A DNA stretch of 64,000 nucleotides from Argopecten irradians (taxonomy: Eukaryota; Mollusca; Bivalvia; Pectinida; Pectinidae): assembly GCF_041381155.1 (NCBI RefSeq), contig NC_091134.1:1174001-1238000 (forward strand), read 5' to 3'. The notes below the pieces were generated by a model. The model had not been told where the DNA came from. It saw only the letters and a program-made list of their open reading frames with translations, and searched no databases. The position numbers and the translations under genes were made by a program. Shown here in pieces: positions 24,401 through 34,989 of the stretch (positions are counted from its first letter, which is position 1; each line of letters starts with the position of its first letter).

Positions 24401-27400
24401 GTGTTTGTCTCAACAGCGTTAAAATAGTGGAAGGAGGTTAAGTGTTTGTCTCAACAGGTTTGCAATAATGAGTGAGGATAAGCGTCTAGTGCAACAATAT
24501 TGTTATACATGTACCATGAAAACGAGGACATGTACAACATTATAGAAAGGGGATAAAAAATGTGGCACACTTAAACTTAACCAATTTCAACTCTATTAGT
24601 CTACTAGCTTTGAACTTTTTTTGCAAAGGGCTTTAGGGGTAAAATTACTTCAGTTGTATGTAGGAGGAAGGGGGTGGGGAGGAGGAGGAAGGAGGTGGGG
24701 AGGAGAAGGAAGGGAGTGGGGAGGAGGAGGAAGGGGGTGGGGAGGAGTGGTAAACTTATTGAAAGATCAACTGATATTTTACTGTTTGGATTTGACCTTA
24801 GATATTTGTTTTCAGGTTGGATGTGTTGATGGCCATGGCCCACTGTGATGATGACGTGACTCAGGAACACGCTGTGGAGGCCATCGCCGAACTCCTCACC
24901 ATACAGTCCATTCAGGTACACATGCACTTACGGTATATACAGTAAAACATGTTTATAATGAACACACAATGTACTACTTTTCATTGACTTACTTTAGTAA
25001 ATATGTCTGTATATTAAATCTATTTATTTCTCTCTAATCATGTGGCTACTGGATTGGATTTACAGGATAACTTCGTGGACATGAACGGTGTCCAGACCTT
25101 GACCTCTCTGCTCCACTCGGAGAATTCTCGTATCATGCAGGAAGCTGCTGATAGTCTCTATACCATCGTCTCTGAGTCAGAGGAAAACAAAAGTGCTGTT
25201 GTCGCTGATCATGGGTAATTATATCAATAAATAGACAATGTAATCATTGTAAAATCATATACCGTATTCGACCCAATAAGCGCCCATGTGCCTATAAGCG
25301 CCCCTCCCCCTTTTTGAGGCCTCAATTTCAATTGCCCATGCATAAATAAGGACCAAAATTACATAAAACGGTATAGATTTGCAAGAATTTCGACTTATTA
25401 GCACCTTTTCATTTTTACCAATTTTTAAGCACCCATGGCACTTATTGGGTCGAATACAGTATATGTTCTCTCTAACACCAAGTTTACAAACTTTTTAGGA
25501 TATTTAATACAATTACCAGGCATTGTCCAATATTTAAAATGTCCTTAAAATCATGTTAACACTTATTATCAATTGAACTGTTATTGGTTTTCTTTACAGT
25601 TTTTAAGATGTATTTTTTAAACATATTTGTTTTCTTTCATTTTCCACCATATGACCTTGATCTTAATAGATTGGATGACCTTGCCCACGCAGCCTACCAG
25701 GGTACTATCTATTGCCAGAGGACAGTAGCCAGTATCTACTTAGAGCTAGCCTTCACCCCTGAGATACGAGCTCAGATGGCTGCTAGGAATATTCCAGGTA
25801 GGGGGGAGATCAGCTTCATCATCTCAATATGACAGACATTGTGATTAAATGCTCTTGATTTCGTTCATGAAAAGTGAAAATGATTTTACGTGATAAAGCA
25901 CCTGTGCATGAGGTTAAAAAATGTACATGCAAAATTTTCAATACAAATATTGATATACAGCTGTAGATTTCCCTGTATAATTGTTATTTTGATTACTAAC
26001 ATGATGATGTTTACTGCACTTTGATTGAATTTGGTGTAGCAATGGAAATTGTTTTTATGTTACCAGCCCAGGCCTTGGTTCACCTGTGTGGAAGTACAGA
26101 CCCAGACACTCAACGCTACGCATTACAGACTTTCGAACTGCTTGCTATAGAGAGCTCAGAGATGATATGTGCCCAGGTAATATATCACAACTACTTATAT
26201 CTGATATCCTTAATATTTGTAAACGTAATGATAATTATACCAATGAGTACAGACTTTATAAATACTGTAATTTGTTTTTCTGTTTTCAGGAAGAGTTGAT
26301 GGAAGTGTTGCTAGAACTCCCCAACAAAACTCTGGATGAGAAACTGTACCTGCTGGCGGGCAAGATCCTCCTTTATTACGCTGAGAACAGGATGGTAGGT
26401 GTAACAATGTTATTTCTATTTACCAATGTAACAAGCATTGGCTGTTTATGAGGTCTGAGACAAGGATAAGTTTTTAGGTGGATTTCTGAGTCTGCTTCCA
26501 TAAACAATGCATGCATTCTTCTGTAACCCTGAGGAATCCTTTGTTTCACTATAATGTTTAGGACTGATGTCGGACCTACCACATGTAGAGAGCTAGCCCA
26601 GTGTAATATGATTTTTCCTTTATTTGCTATTTTTTAGACCTGTGAGATGCTGGTGAACCACCCTAGTATCAGAGATACCCTCGGAATGTTCGCTCGCTCC
26701 CACGACACCATTCTACAGAAGGTCGTCACCAAGGTCATCTTTTGTATGCTCGACACCAAGGAAATGAAGTGAGGATTTGTACTTTATCAAGTTTTCATTT
26801 ATTAACCCAAAATCCGATTGATATTTATGTCCTACAACCAAGTATTATGACTGATGATAAAATACTTCTTTCTAAAATGGAATAAAGGAAAGTTTTCACG
26901 TGTGATTGGTACCATATTGCAAATCATTTGATATTCTGTTGTAGGAGACAGCTCCTGGGTCTTTAGATTGACTTCTGTTGATGAAATGATAAACAATAGG
27001 ACTGCAAACAAAATGTATAATAATAGCTATTAGACAAATATTGAACAATAAATAATACAAATTATTGACTCCTTTTCTAAACAGACTGAAGGCTAAGGAT
27101 CAGCAGCTACACAGAGTGCTGGAATACATCCGTGACAATTCATTGGACCGTGAGGCCTGGGATATGGCTGATCAAGGTAAAAATCCAAAACCTTTCGCAT
27201 TTCACATTGAGTTATCTCCTGTTGGAGATACATATTGATGGTTATGTGTGTATGTAATGGTATTGTTTGTACATACAGAAATATTATCACCATTGATATT
27301 CAAGAACAGCTATCCCTTCACTATTTTCCATCATATATCAAGATCCTAACTTGATTTCGTCTTTTCTACTTCTAGACTAGATCCTCCATCCATCTGATTT

Positions 27401-27863
27401 CTAGCTCTTCCATTGTTGGAAGCTTCCATATACATGTAGTTTAGAATGTAACCATTTGTTTAATTACTCCTTTGTTTGTTATCTCAGGTCATTTATTTTT
27501 GTAACACTGTTTTGGTGTTTAGCATAGACTGTTTTTGTTCTAATTATTATGATATACTGTAGTTTTAAGTTTCTAATGTTGTACCCATCTGTAATAGGTA
27601 TACAAGCCATGGACTCGGATGTTTAGCACAGACTGTTTCTGTTCTAACTATTATGGTATAGTTTTAAGTCTCTAATGTTGTACCCATCTGTAATAGGTAT
27701 ACAAGCCATGGACTCGGATGAAGACAACCTCTCTACTCTACCAATGTTGAGTACACTGGAGAAGCTGAACAAAATGGGCGGGGAGAAACAGAGATTTGGA
27801 TCAAAGACGTCACTGGGATCGGACGAAAAACCAGGGGCAAGCAACTCCAGCAACTCGGATTAG
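15437..27863 (+). CDS. Ubiquitin-like + membrane segments + armadillo-like repeat protein
   Basis: Exons: 15437-15469, 16870-17082, 18535-18681, 19267-19421, (21394 or 21773)-21916, 22426-22502, 22624-22713 (or duplicates 23782-23858, 23980-24069), 24816-24915, 25066-25214, 25670-25797, 26067-26176, 26290-26394, 26638-26768, 27085-27176, 27697-27863. Residues 1-82 (MIIYVESKAFP joined to YKTFLTVVKPSDKIARIRAH, ending NAVIKLLPVAKR) look like a ubiquitin-like beta-grasp. A helical linker (ELFREIKEFIRREKMVRAFD) precedes hydrophobic segments (IYLMFLTTCLSVFTNYWYA; VAWTGVFLAFTVIF; later SVILLASAILIGLLFVNF). The rest is alpha-helical with armadillo/HEAT-like pairs (EGGLDVLMAMAHCDDDVTQE; NGVQTLTSLLHSENSRIMQE; AQALVHLCGSTDPDTQRYAL). 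The tail is Ser-rich and ends SNSSNSD. All phases close except between 19421 and 21773: the frame requires the exon to start at 21394, inside a 54-bp array (total 739 aa), or an unseen small exon. I do not know the family; a scaffold role at a membrane is inference. Confidence 0.8.
16667..16848. mobile_element. MITE, TTACAGAGTTA family, copy 1
   Basis: Near-perfect inverted arms: CAGAGTTAACTCCCTTGCAG at the left and TACAGATAACTCTGTAATAT at the right. The same family is at 50334-50522 and 51774-51954. It ends about 20 bp before exon 2 of the host gene, so it supplies sequence close to that exon's branch-point region. Confidence 0.85.
17213..17569 (+). mobile_element. TTAA-flanked MITE, 357 bp, copy 1
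   Basis: TTAA at 17209-17212 and 17570-17573 flanks inverted termini AGATGCGCCGCCGCTGAC and GTCGGCGGTGGAGCATCT. TTAA target duplications are typical of piggyBac-like transposons, so this is probably a non-autonomous derivative. Related full copies: 17956-18310 (opposite orientation) and 32626-32983. Confidence 0.88.
17956..18310 (-). mobile_element. TTAA-flanked MITE, copy 2, inverted
   Basis: TTAA at 17952-17955 and 18311-18314 flanks the same element in the opposite orientation (AGATGCTCCACCGCCGACAG at the left). With copy 1 it forms an inverted pair inside one intron. Confidence 0.9.
18651..18860 (+). repeat. Tandem triplication spanning the exon 3 donor (about 85 bp)
   Basis: The end of exon 3 (AGACGGGAAAAGATGGTCCG, then AGCATTTGAT and donor GTAGGT at 18682) with the following intron start is repeated twice downstream (from about 18736 and 18820). 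Copies 2 and 3 have decayed donors. Confidence 0.9.
19655..21060 (+). repeat. 39-bp minisatellite with acceptor-like TTTTAG, about 36 copies
   Basis: The unit is GATTCCTGTACTTGTACAAT then GATTGTYATGTTTTAGGNN. Copies are highly uniform and differ mainly at two positions (C/T, and A/C/T after TTTTAGG). Each unit ends in a weak acceptor motif. It lies between the exon ending at 19421 and the 54-bp array. The 3' edge (21010-21140) is degenerate. Confidence 0.93.
21231..21830 (+). repeat. 54-bp array of acceptor plus exon start, about 10-11 copies
   Basis: The unit is GACCACGGCTGTAAAGACTG, GGTATTTGTTGATGTGTGTT, GTAATATTTTACAG. The boundary TTTTACAG/GACCACGG is an acceptor and the first 40 bases match the start of the exon that runs to 21916. 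54 nt is 18 codons and two frames are stop-free: DHGCKDWVFVDVCCNILQ and TTAVKTGYLLMCVVIFYR. Units at 21339 and 21394 are 55 nt, so the two frames are exchanged there. Confidence 0.93.
22704..23160 (+). repeat. 41-bp donor-containing array, copy 1, about 11 units
   Basis: Begins with the end of exon 22624-22713 (GAGGGAGG) and its donor GTAAGT. The unit is GTAAGTGTTTGTCTCAACAG, CTTTAAAATAGTGGAGGGAG, G. Every unit therefore has a strong donor and, 20 nt later, an acceptor-like CAACAG. Confidence 0.93.
24060..24480 (+). repeat. 41-bp donor-containing array, copy 2, about 10 units
   Basis: The same unit as 22704-23160, attached to the duplicated exon 23980-24069. Unit number and variant order differ from copy 1, so the two arrays have changed since the duplication. 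Confidence 0.92.
24655..24755 (+). repeat. G-rich polypurine repeat, potential quadruplex
   Basis: About four copies of a 24-bp purine unit (AGGAGGAAGGGGGTGGGG). It lies about 60 bp before the acceptor of the exon at 24816 and leaves almost no pyrimidine tract in that interval. The G-runs are on the transcribed RNA. Confidence 0.85.
25259..25462. mobile_element. MITE with TA target site, 204 bp
   Basis: Termini CCGTATTCGACCCAATAAG and CTTATTGGGTCGAATACAG are inverted and flanked by TA on both sides, as in Tc1/mariner-type elements. It is in the intron after exon 25066-25214. Confidence 0.82.
27519..27720 (+). repeat. Tandem duplication of the last-exon acceptor, about 100 bp
   Basis: The last 75-80 bases of the final intron and the first 24 bases of the final exon occur twice (acceptors TAATAG/GTATACAAGCC at 27597 and 27696). 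The second is the one contiguous with the long C-terminal exon. Confidence 0.92.
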
Positions 27864-28949
27864 AAATGTGAAACAGGGAATTCAATGAACAATATCCCAT
27901 AAGAAACATATACAAACTGTCAAGAATTTGTCAGGTCAAAAATTTCCATGAGTTCACTAAAGAATATAAGTGACTGTTAAGAAATTTGAATTTGCTTTTG
28001 AGAAAAGATAAATTGTATTATTTCATGAAACTGTTTCCTGCTGCTGCTGTGGCTTTGACTAAAACTATTAAAGGTGTGTATTTACTATTTTCTACACCAT
28101 GTGCCACTCGAAAATACGTGGGGTGAAATTGTATTATCGAAAGTATTGGTAGGTCATTCTGACTTATATTCCAACCTTTATCAAAGAAAAGTTTGGAAAG
28201 GCTCAATAACACATCCAATTAAAAAAAAAGAATTATAATAATTATCTGATTGATTTTCATAACATATTAATTTCTCTTTTCTTAATTATTATAGCATTTT
28301 AAATGACAATTACAAACTTGCATTTTGTTGATAAAAAAAGAAGTTCAAATCACACAATATTTTAGTTATGTAGACATTGTAATTTGTAATTAGCCTACAT
28401 TAAAACCTTATAATTTATGACTCAGTATGGCATTTTTATGGTAAACTGTTTTGAGTTTTTACAAGAGTTAAACCACTTAGAGAGTAAACCACGGCTGTGA
28501 ATAAGTTACCTTGTAGGACATTTTGTGTTTTAAGATTTTGTATATTTTATGGATATATTTTGGCATCAATTAAGCCACAACTTTTTATAGAGTTTGACTA
28601 TTTAGGTTTTACTTATCCGTCCATATGATTATATACCTTTTACATAGAATTTCCTGTTTGTGATATATATCTTTCGTCCGTTTCATATATGTATAGCAAT
28701 AACATTTTGTAATGAAGACACATTCTATGACTATCATATTCAAATTAATATTCAAGTGTGGTTAGGAAAATTCAATGATTTCATTTGTAATTCTAGTGTA
28801 TGGTATTTCTTGTTACACATACTTTAACAAAGCAGGCATTTGTTAATGTTACAATCATTGTAACTAGAAAATGGGTCCAGTTTCATCAACATTCATTAAA
28901 TTAAAATTCTGCAAAGAAAAGAAATACAAAATTAAAGAAAAAATCTTAA
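27864..28949. other. 3' UTR and flank of the ubiquitin-like/armadillo gene
   Basis: AT-rich sequence after the TAG at 27861-27863, with no further exon. The polyadenylation site cannot be fixed; the first AATAAA-like signals lie downstream, in or beyond the MITE at 28950. Confidence 0.5.
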
Positions 28950-29279
28950 AGTGAACAGTCGGGCAAGGATGGCTAAAGTCGGTAAAAATGGTGTGAATGT
29001 ATAATTTCTTATGAAATGGAAAAATAAAATCTCTCGTCAAAATCTGTCTGCGTACGAAGAAATTAATTTAAAGTATGGAAATTCTAAAACGTCCTCCCGG
29101 CTCACTATGTCCGTGGTTACATTTCCACGCAGCCTCGCTTTCAATGCTTTCAACTTTTCTTTACTTTAATGGTCAGAACTGGGAAACTAAGCAGAACTTG
29201 GCCGTCGTATTAATATGCGAGAACTTTTGGAAGGCTAATGAACGCATTTAGACTGGTTTTCTTTGCCCGACTATTCACT
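28950..29279. mobile_element. TTAA-flanked MITE, second family, 330 bp
   Basis: TTAA at 28946-28949 and 29280-29283 encloses inverted termini AGTGAACAGTCGGGCAA and TTGCCCGACTATTCACT. Its termini differ from those of the 357-bp family. It is probably another piggyBac-like non-autonomous element. Confidence 0.85.
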
Positions 29280-29769
29280 TTAAGTGAAGGAGCTTTCCTT
29301 AAAGCCTGTATTAATGATTTCCTATGGAGAATTTTAAGTTAAATAACGGATTCCTTAACTTTAAGGAATGAAGCTGGACCCTGACTGATCTAAAGTTCAT
29401 TCTTATCAACAAACTTTAGCCAAGGACTAGAAATACTAAAAACTTCAATGTTTTGTTAAATTTCATATGTTTTCTCCATTAAAATCAAACATTTGTTGAA
29501 GCATTCCATTGACTGGACTTGCATTCACAGTAGGATCTTGTAGCGATTATTATCTGTTGAAGTAACTGATACTTTGATGTAAGAACTAACGTATGAAGTA
29601 TATTTTTATGACTGTTTGTGGTCTGGATCACAATGATTTATACTGTTAATATATTTTATTGTAGAGGCTGGATTTCCTCACTTATTAAAGACTCTATTAT
29701 AACACAAGTTCTGTGTTGTGATTATTAGGAAATAGCAGACTAAATTATCTCCCCTTAGATTATGTTCAC

Positions 29770-30175
29770 CTTATAAGCAGTGTTCTCCCAGTTTTTCCAG
29801 TTGGTCCTAAGGACCGACTGGCCCTTAAAGTTACTGGTCCTGACTGAAAGTTATTGGTCCTTACAAAGTTACAATTCATCCTTGTAGTTTATATGATTAC
29901 TAGCAAAGTAATAGTTTTACTAACAAAATATATCTGCATATCCGGATTAGTAACGTAGGCTCTCAACAAAGTTGACTGAAAACCAGAATATTACGATATT
30001 TGTTTTGTACAGTTTTCTACAATTCTACTGCCATTTTGGTTTTGTATAAATTCTGTATCTGGACCAAAAGCTGCCAGTCAAAAGACCAGCTACACAGTAA
30101 AAATTGTGTGCCCTACTATAAAATTGCCCGTCACGGGCAGACGGACAGGTGTTAATTTCGAACGCTGCTTATAAG
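29770..30175. mobile_element. MITE-like element with CTTATAAGCAG termini, 406 bp
   Basis: Left terminus CTTATAAGCAGTGTTC and right terminus GAACGCTGCTTATAAG are inverted with one mismatch. TCAC is found directly outside both ends and may be a 4-bp target duplication. The interior contains several GGTCC/GGACC palindromes. The element at 48493-48889 has related architecture. Confidence 0.7.
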
Positions 30176-30465
30176 TCACATTTTGTTGAAGAACACTTAC
30201 ACCTGCTTTCTTCGCAATATGAATTCTACAAAAGTGGATACAAGGATGTGCAAATTACAAGGGTCCTGTATATAGGTCACCATTGCTCACCTGCTGATGT
30301 GTTAGAGAACAATTACCTTTTGGTTATATAGTCCTCTTTATAGAACTTAAGCTGACTTGACACTTTCTATTTACTTGAGTCATGATCATTGAAAAAATAT
30401 TTGAGTCCTTCATTGAAACATGTCTAAGGTAAAGTATCTCTTCTCTGAACTCTTAATTGGGCTCC

Positions 30466-30612
30466 TAGGTATTAAACTCGTCTTTCAATATATAATCAAG
30501 GTGAGTAACTCGATTGGTCTGATAAAACGACTGAATTTCGAGGAAAACGTGTTTGTGAAATAACTTTTCAAACTATATATTGACATATATTGTCAGACGA
30601 GTTTAATACCTA
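30466..30612. mobile_element. Short MITE with TA target site, 147 bp
   Basis: AGGTATTAAACTCGTCT at the left and AGACGAGTTTAATACCT at the right are inverted, each flanked by TA. There is no coding capacity. Confidence 0.8.
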
Positions 30613-31253
30613 TAATTGGGCTATGAAGAATAAGTTTCTTAATGATTTAAGCAAATTTTACCACAGACATGAGATCAGTCATTGGTAAAAATTTACAAGC
30701 ATTTCGTATGATTTTTATGCGACACATCAAGGGTCTGTTCTATGCTATCCCAGCATACCTATGGTTATTTTCATCTCGGGGAATAATGATCACGGAGAAT
30801 ACAATTGTTTCACAACTTCAGCCAATTTGACCCAATATTGTATGATGTTCAAACTTATTTCTTTATTCTAGCATGCATTTACTCCATATCCGATCCATGT
30901 GCCCTTTACAGAAACATTAAGACCAACACCAGTTGATGTAAATAAGCCCTTTATAGGCCCGATATAAAGTCGTTTTGCTTAGTGACTTAATAGTAAGCAA
31001 TACAAACACATTAATTAACATGTGATATTTTTAATAATCTCCGAAATCAAACAATAACCATGACATTTCATACTAAGTATTACTTTAGTTTATATACGCA
31101 CACACACTATAATATACCAATATCTACATGTATCAAACATCACTTCAATATGTGATATGTTGGACTATGTGTTACGCTTGTAGTCAATCCACTGTGTACA
31201 GAGCCTTGATACTCTAGGATAGACATACAAAATAACAGCCAGGGTTCTATTAG

Positions 31254-31450
31254 TTAAACGTCCTATTAACAGCCAGGATCATGTAAGGACGTACCAGGTT
31301 TGTTGGTGGAGGAAATCCAGAGTATCCAGGAGAAAAACCACTGACCATCAGTCAGTACCTGGCAACTGCCCCACATGGCATTTAAACTGTGGCCACCCAG
31401 AGGTAGAGGGCTTGGTTAATATGTCCAGACATTTTAACCGATCGGTCACT
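31254..31450 (-). mobile_element. tRNA-derived SINE, minus strand
   Basis: The complement of the SINE at 49732-49950: the tail (complement of GGCTGTTAATAGGACGTTTA) is at 31254-31275, the B-box half near 31375-31400 and the A-box half near 31425-31450. The head is diverged, so this looks older than the 49.7-kb copy. Confidence 0.8.
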
Positions 31451-32625
31451 GCTGTATGTGATTTGATAGATAATTCACAAACTTTCTTTGGTGATGAAAT
31501 ATTAATTTAAAATGCAATGTTTTGAAAATGGAAACCACAGCAGTTTAATTAGTAAAGCGGTGATGCTGTTAGTAATTCATCAATTAATAAGGAATGAAAA
31601 ACTTCTACGGAAGCAACTCGTCTAGAAACCATAACCAAATATCGAGTCTTAGTACTACTGATGCATCAAACTTCTACAAACACCACCAGTCTATAAAAGC
31701 ATCTCTATATAGAGAAAAATGTTTTCAGCTAAAGTTTCGTGATGAGAAATAAAATTTGTCCTAATATGGACCACCATGATAACCAGCCACAATTTAAAAC
31801 ACAATAAAAACATTCACAAGTGTAAGGGAACTAACTGTGTATGTATAGTTCTTCAAATTCAAAAAGGTGACGTTAGTGTTGGTGATAATAAAATAACCCT
31901 GGAATGTGTCATGTTTAAAAACTATATTAATCAGTGTTCAATATAATGAGTTGGATAATAAGGAAATGTTTGTTAAAACAAGACCAGCCATGATAAAAAA
32001 ATCTGTGTTCAGTCAAATAATAAATAGCCATAATAAAATAAATGTTTATTTACCTTAGTAAAAAGAGAACAGCCATGATAAACCATCCATTTCTAATTAT
32101 TTTGCTTGGATGTTCCTGCTGACAGTAGCTTCATACTGTCAAAGATATTCTGGATTTTTTTTCTTAGAGTCATCTCCTCTGTTAGAAGAAATCTCATCTA
32201 CATTTGTCATTAGAAAGGAAGAATCAATAACTTTGCTTAGCTAAACTTCTTTTTAATGAAGACTGTTACACCAACTGGTGATGCCAATCTTACAAGCTAC
32301 GCAGGAACTGTGCACCACCTCTTCCTAGGGGCAGACAACTCTGATGTTAATGACAGAATATGTGTAATACAGGATCGGACAAAAAACATAATACCAGGTA
32401 TACTGTGTTCTCCATAATCATCACTCCAGATAATTTTAACATGTGTATTACAACTTTATTATTCTGATAATGGAATGTAAAATCTAAAACAAATAATAAT
32501 AATCTTATCTATGATTTATCTCCCTTGATTAAAATATTATGACAAGTCGTTTACATTTGCCATGATATGAAGTTTTTTTTCTCCTTTTAATTAAAAATTG
32601 AATGTAAATTAAATAAATTGATTAA
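31451..32625. other. Gene-free AT-rich stretch
   Basis: No supportable exon on either strand and no structured repeat. Confidence 0.5.
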
Positions 32626-32983
32626 AGATGCTCCACCGCTGACAAATGGTATTTTTTCACTATCAAAAACATGAGCAAACGATTTAGTATTTTTCTTCAG
32701 TTACAAAAGTTACTTACTTTACACCATTACCACCATTGAAAAGTTTGAGCTTCTAATTTTACTTTATGTTGAAAATATAAAGAAATAATTAATTGCATCC
32801 CGAAAAAATTCCATGTCACTATACCCTATATGGAATGAAGTGACTGATTGCGCATGCACCAAAGGCAAAATGAATTATTTTATTATAGTTTTTGTGTTAA
32901 TTAGACATACATATATACAATTGAACACCAATTATTGTTCAAATGATGAATGTCATTTATGCTCTGTCGGCGGTGGAGCATCT
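32626..32983 (+). mobile_element. TTAA-flanked MITE, copy 3, 358 bp
   Basis: TTAA at 32622-32625 and 32984-32987; same orientation and sequence as 17213-17569. It is a full-length copy in intergenic DNA. Confidence 0.9.
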
Positions 32984-34090
32984 TTAAAGATATGGATGTG
33001 TTTAATTTCAAAATATGATTGTTTGCTAAATATTTGACATCAATATAAATTCCAAATATTCATGATTGAAATATTTTATCATTGTTATGTTGTTGCTTTT
33101 GTATTTGCTGTAAGGTGAGAAAATCGCCTTAAATTTACTCAGCATGACAAGGGTTAAACAGGCACACATATTACTGTACATGAGAATGTTGGGAGCCCTG
33201 TTTTATCCTTGTGGCTGTATAAGGTAGACAACTACACACAATGGATACTGGATACAAATCTACAAGTACATAATTGTGTTGTAAATATACCTAATTCTCA
33301 CAGAATATTGAAAAGTTATTAAATACAGAGTTATTTACTCTTGTTAGCAGTTTTCAATACTGAATTTACACCATTAGGCTTCTACCATTTCTTACGATTG
33401 TGTAAGAAAATTCAAAAGATATTTTATGGCTTTGCTTCTATTACAATGATTCCAAAAAATCTAAACTAACTACCCGGTATTCTAACTTTTCGACTGATTA
33501 AACATGAATTGTCTTTAAAAGATAGGGAATGAGGATATTCTGGAGTAGTACATTTAATTGTCATTTCAAATATAACCATGATCACTTCTAATTAGCCCAG
33601 GAAATTCCTTATATAAAGTCCTATAGCTACCAGATATAATTCATACCACAATGTACATGTACCGCCAAACCAAGGGCATAGAGTTTGGAAATCAATATAA
33701 TCTAAAAACACTTATACTGCATCACAAATACCTTCTCAACATCTACACTTGTAACAATTCATAAATATCACATATTCAGGCCATTTATAACAAACGATAT
33801 ACAGTAATAAAATTATATGTACATTCTAAAAAACAAGTACGTACTACTTTATAACATAAAATGTCCATGGTGTAGAAACCTTCGCTGTTTTCATGGGTGA
33901 GTGAAACCACAAATATAACACAACAAAAGCTGTTTTATAGATTATTGGAATCACTGTTTAACGGCCAAATATTTGTAATGACGAAAGTAAGTACCCACGA
34001 TTATTTAATGTTATACAGTATATAAAAGTATCATCTATTGGACCCTTCAAAAATTATGACAGAACTTAAAAAAATGCCCAAAATTATTAA
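32984..34090. other. Gene-free AT-rich stretch
   Basis: No exon-like stretch, RNA gene or inverted repeat stood out. Confidence 0.5.
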
Positions 34091-34494
34091 AGGCCCACTA
34101 CCTTTCCGAAACGGCTTTTAATTTTTAAAATGGGAATGTAAAACAAGATCTATAATTTTGTAGAGTCGCAAAAGTTATAAACTTACAGTTAAGACTACAT
34201 TTATCATCACCTTCTGAACGATTTGATTAAAATAAATAAAATGTTTATTTTCATAATGCGGGTCGTATTATGTTTCCCACTGTCGTCCTAAATACCGCGC
34301 AGTAGTTGACCATCACTGCGCCAGACGGCAAAACAGCGAATTGTCTCTCCACTGTTTTCATATATATAATATGCAGAAAATCATGCATATGTTTGGTGTC
34401 GAAACCTTATTTTACGTCATCGGTATGCATTTTCTGATGATATTAATGTTTTTTAAGAAACCTTTATATTTTGCTCCGGAAAGGTAATGGGCCT
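34091..34494. mobile_element. TTAA-flanked MITE, third family, 404 bp
   Basis: TTAA at 34087-34090 and 34495-34498 flanks inverted termini AGGCCCACTACCTTTCCG and CGGAAAGGTAATGGGCCT. It is a third terminal-repeat type with the same TTAA preference. Confidence 0.85.
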
Positions 34495-34759
34495 TTAACA
34501 AAAAAAAATTATCCTCATACCATTTATCATATTTTTGTATCATTAAAGTTTAAAAGCTATAGGTCTATTTGTGCAACAGATTTTATTTCAATATTTGGAG
34601 ATTCTGGAAAATGATCGTTTTTTTGTGGACGTGGGTTACGCTACATGGGCTTAAATATTGCATGTTATAGGACAGGGTTTACTTTACAATCTGAAACCTG
34701 TCTGTGATCGGGGTTAAAAGGGACTGAATTGTCAATGCGAATTCATATATGTACATGAT

Positions 34760-34765
34760 TTTATT
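34760..34765 (-). terminator. Candidate polyadenylation signal for ICMT
   Basis: TTTATT on the plus strand reads AATAAA on the minus strand, about 225 bases beyond the ICMT stop codon. Position and sequence fit a poly(A) signal; other TTTATT words nearby could serve instead. Confidence 0.4.
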
Positions 34766-34989
34766 TACTGAAAAGATTTATTTGTAGATATTATGGTGAA
34801 ATATAAATAAACTCTATTTGTTTTTAATTAAATGAATACAAGGATGCCCTAACTAGGTTTGTAAATTTTATGTTGACCGCATACTGTGGACACAATACAC
34901 TATTGTTTGTTACATTTCTATAAATACTAATGGAATTCGACTGATAAAGGCATAAATTTGGTATTTAGTGCATAGTTATCACATACAGT

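Larger units (their letters stand above)
22155..24585 (+). repeat. Tandem duplication of about 1.1 kb carrying two coding exons
   Basis: About 22155-23267 is repeated at about 23538-24585, with roughly 90 percent or better similarity in the introns by eye. Exons 22426-22502 and 22624-22713 correspond to 23782-23858 and 23980-24069; the only coding changes I see are three synonymous T/C differences (TCT/TCC, GAT/GAC, CGT/CGC). Each copy is followed by its own 41-bp array. Confidence 0.92.
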
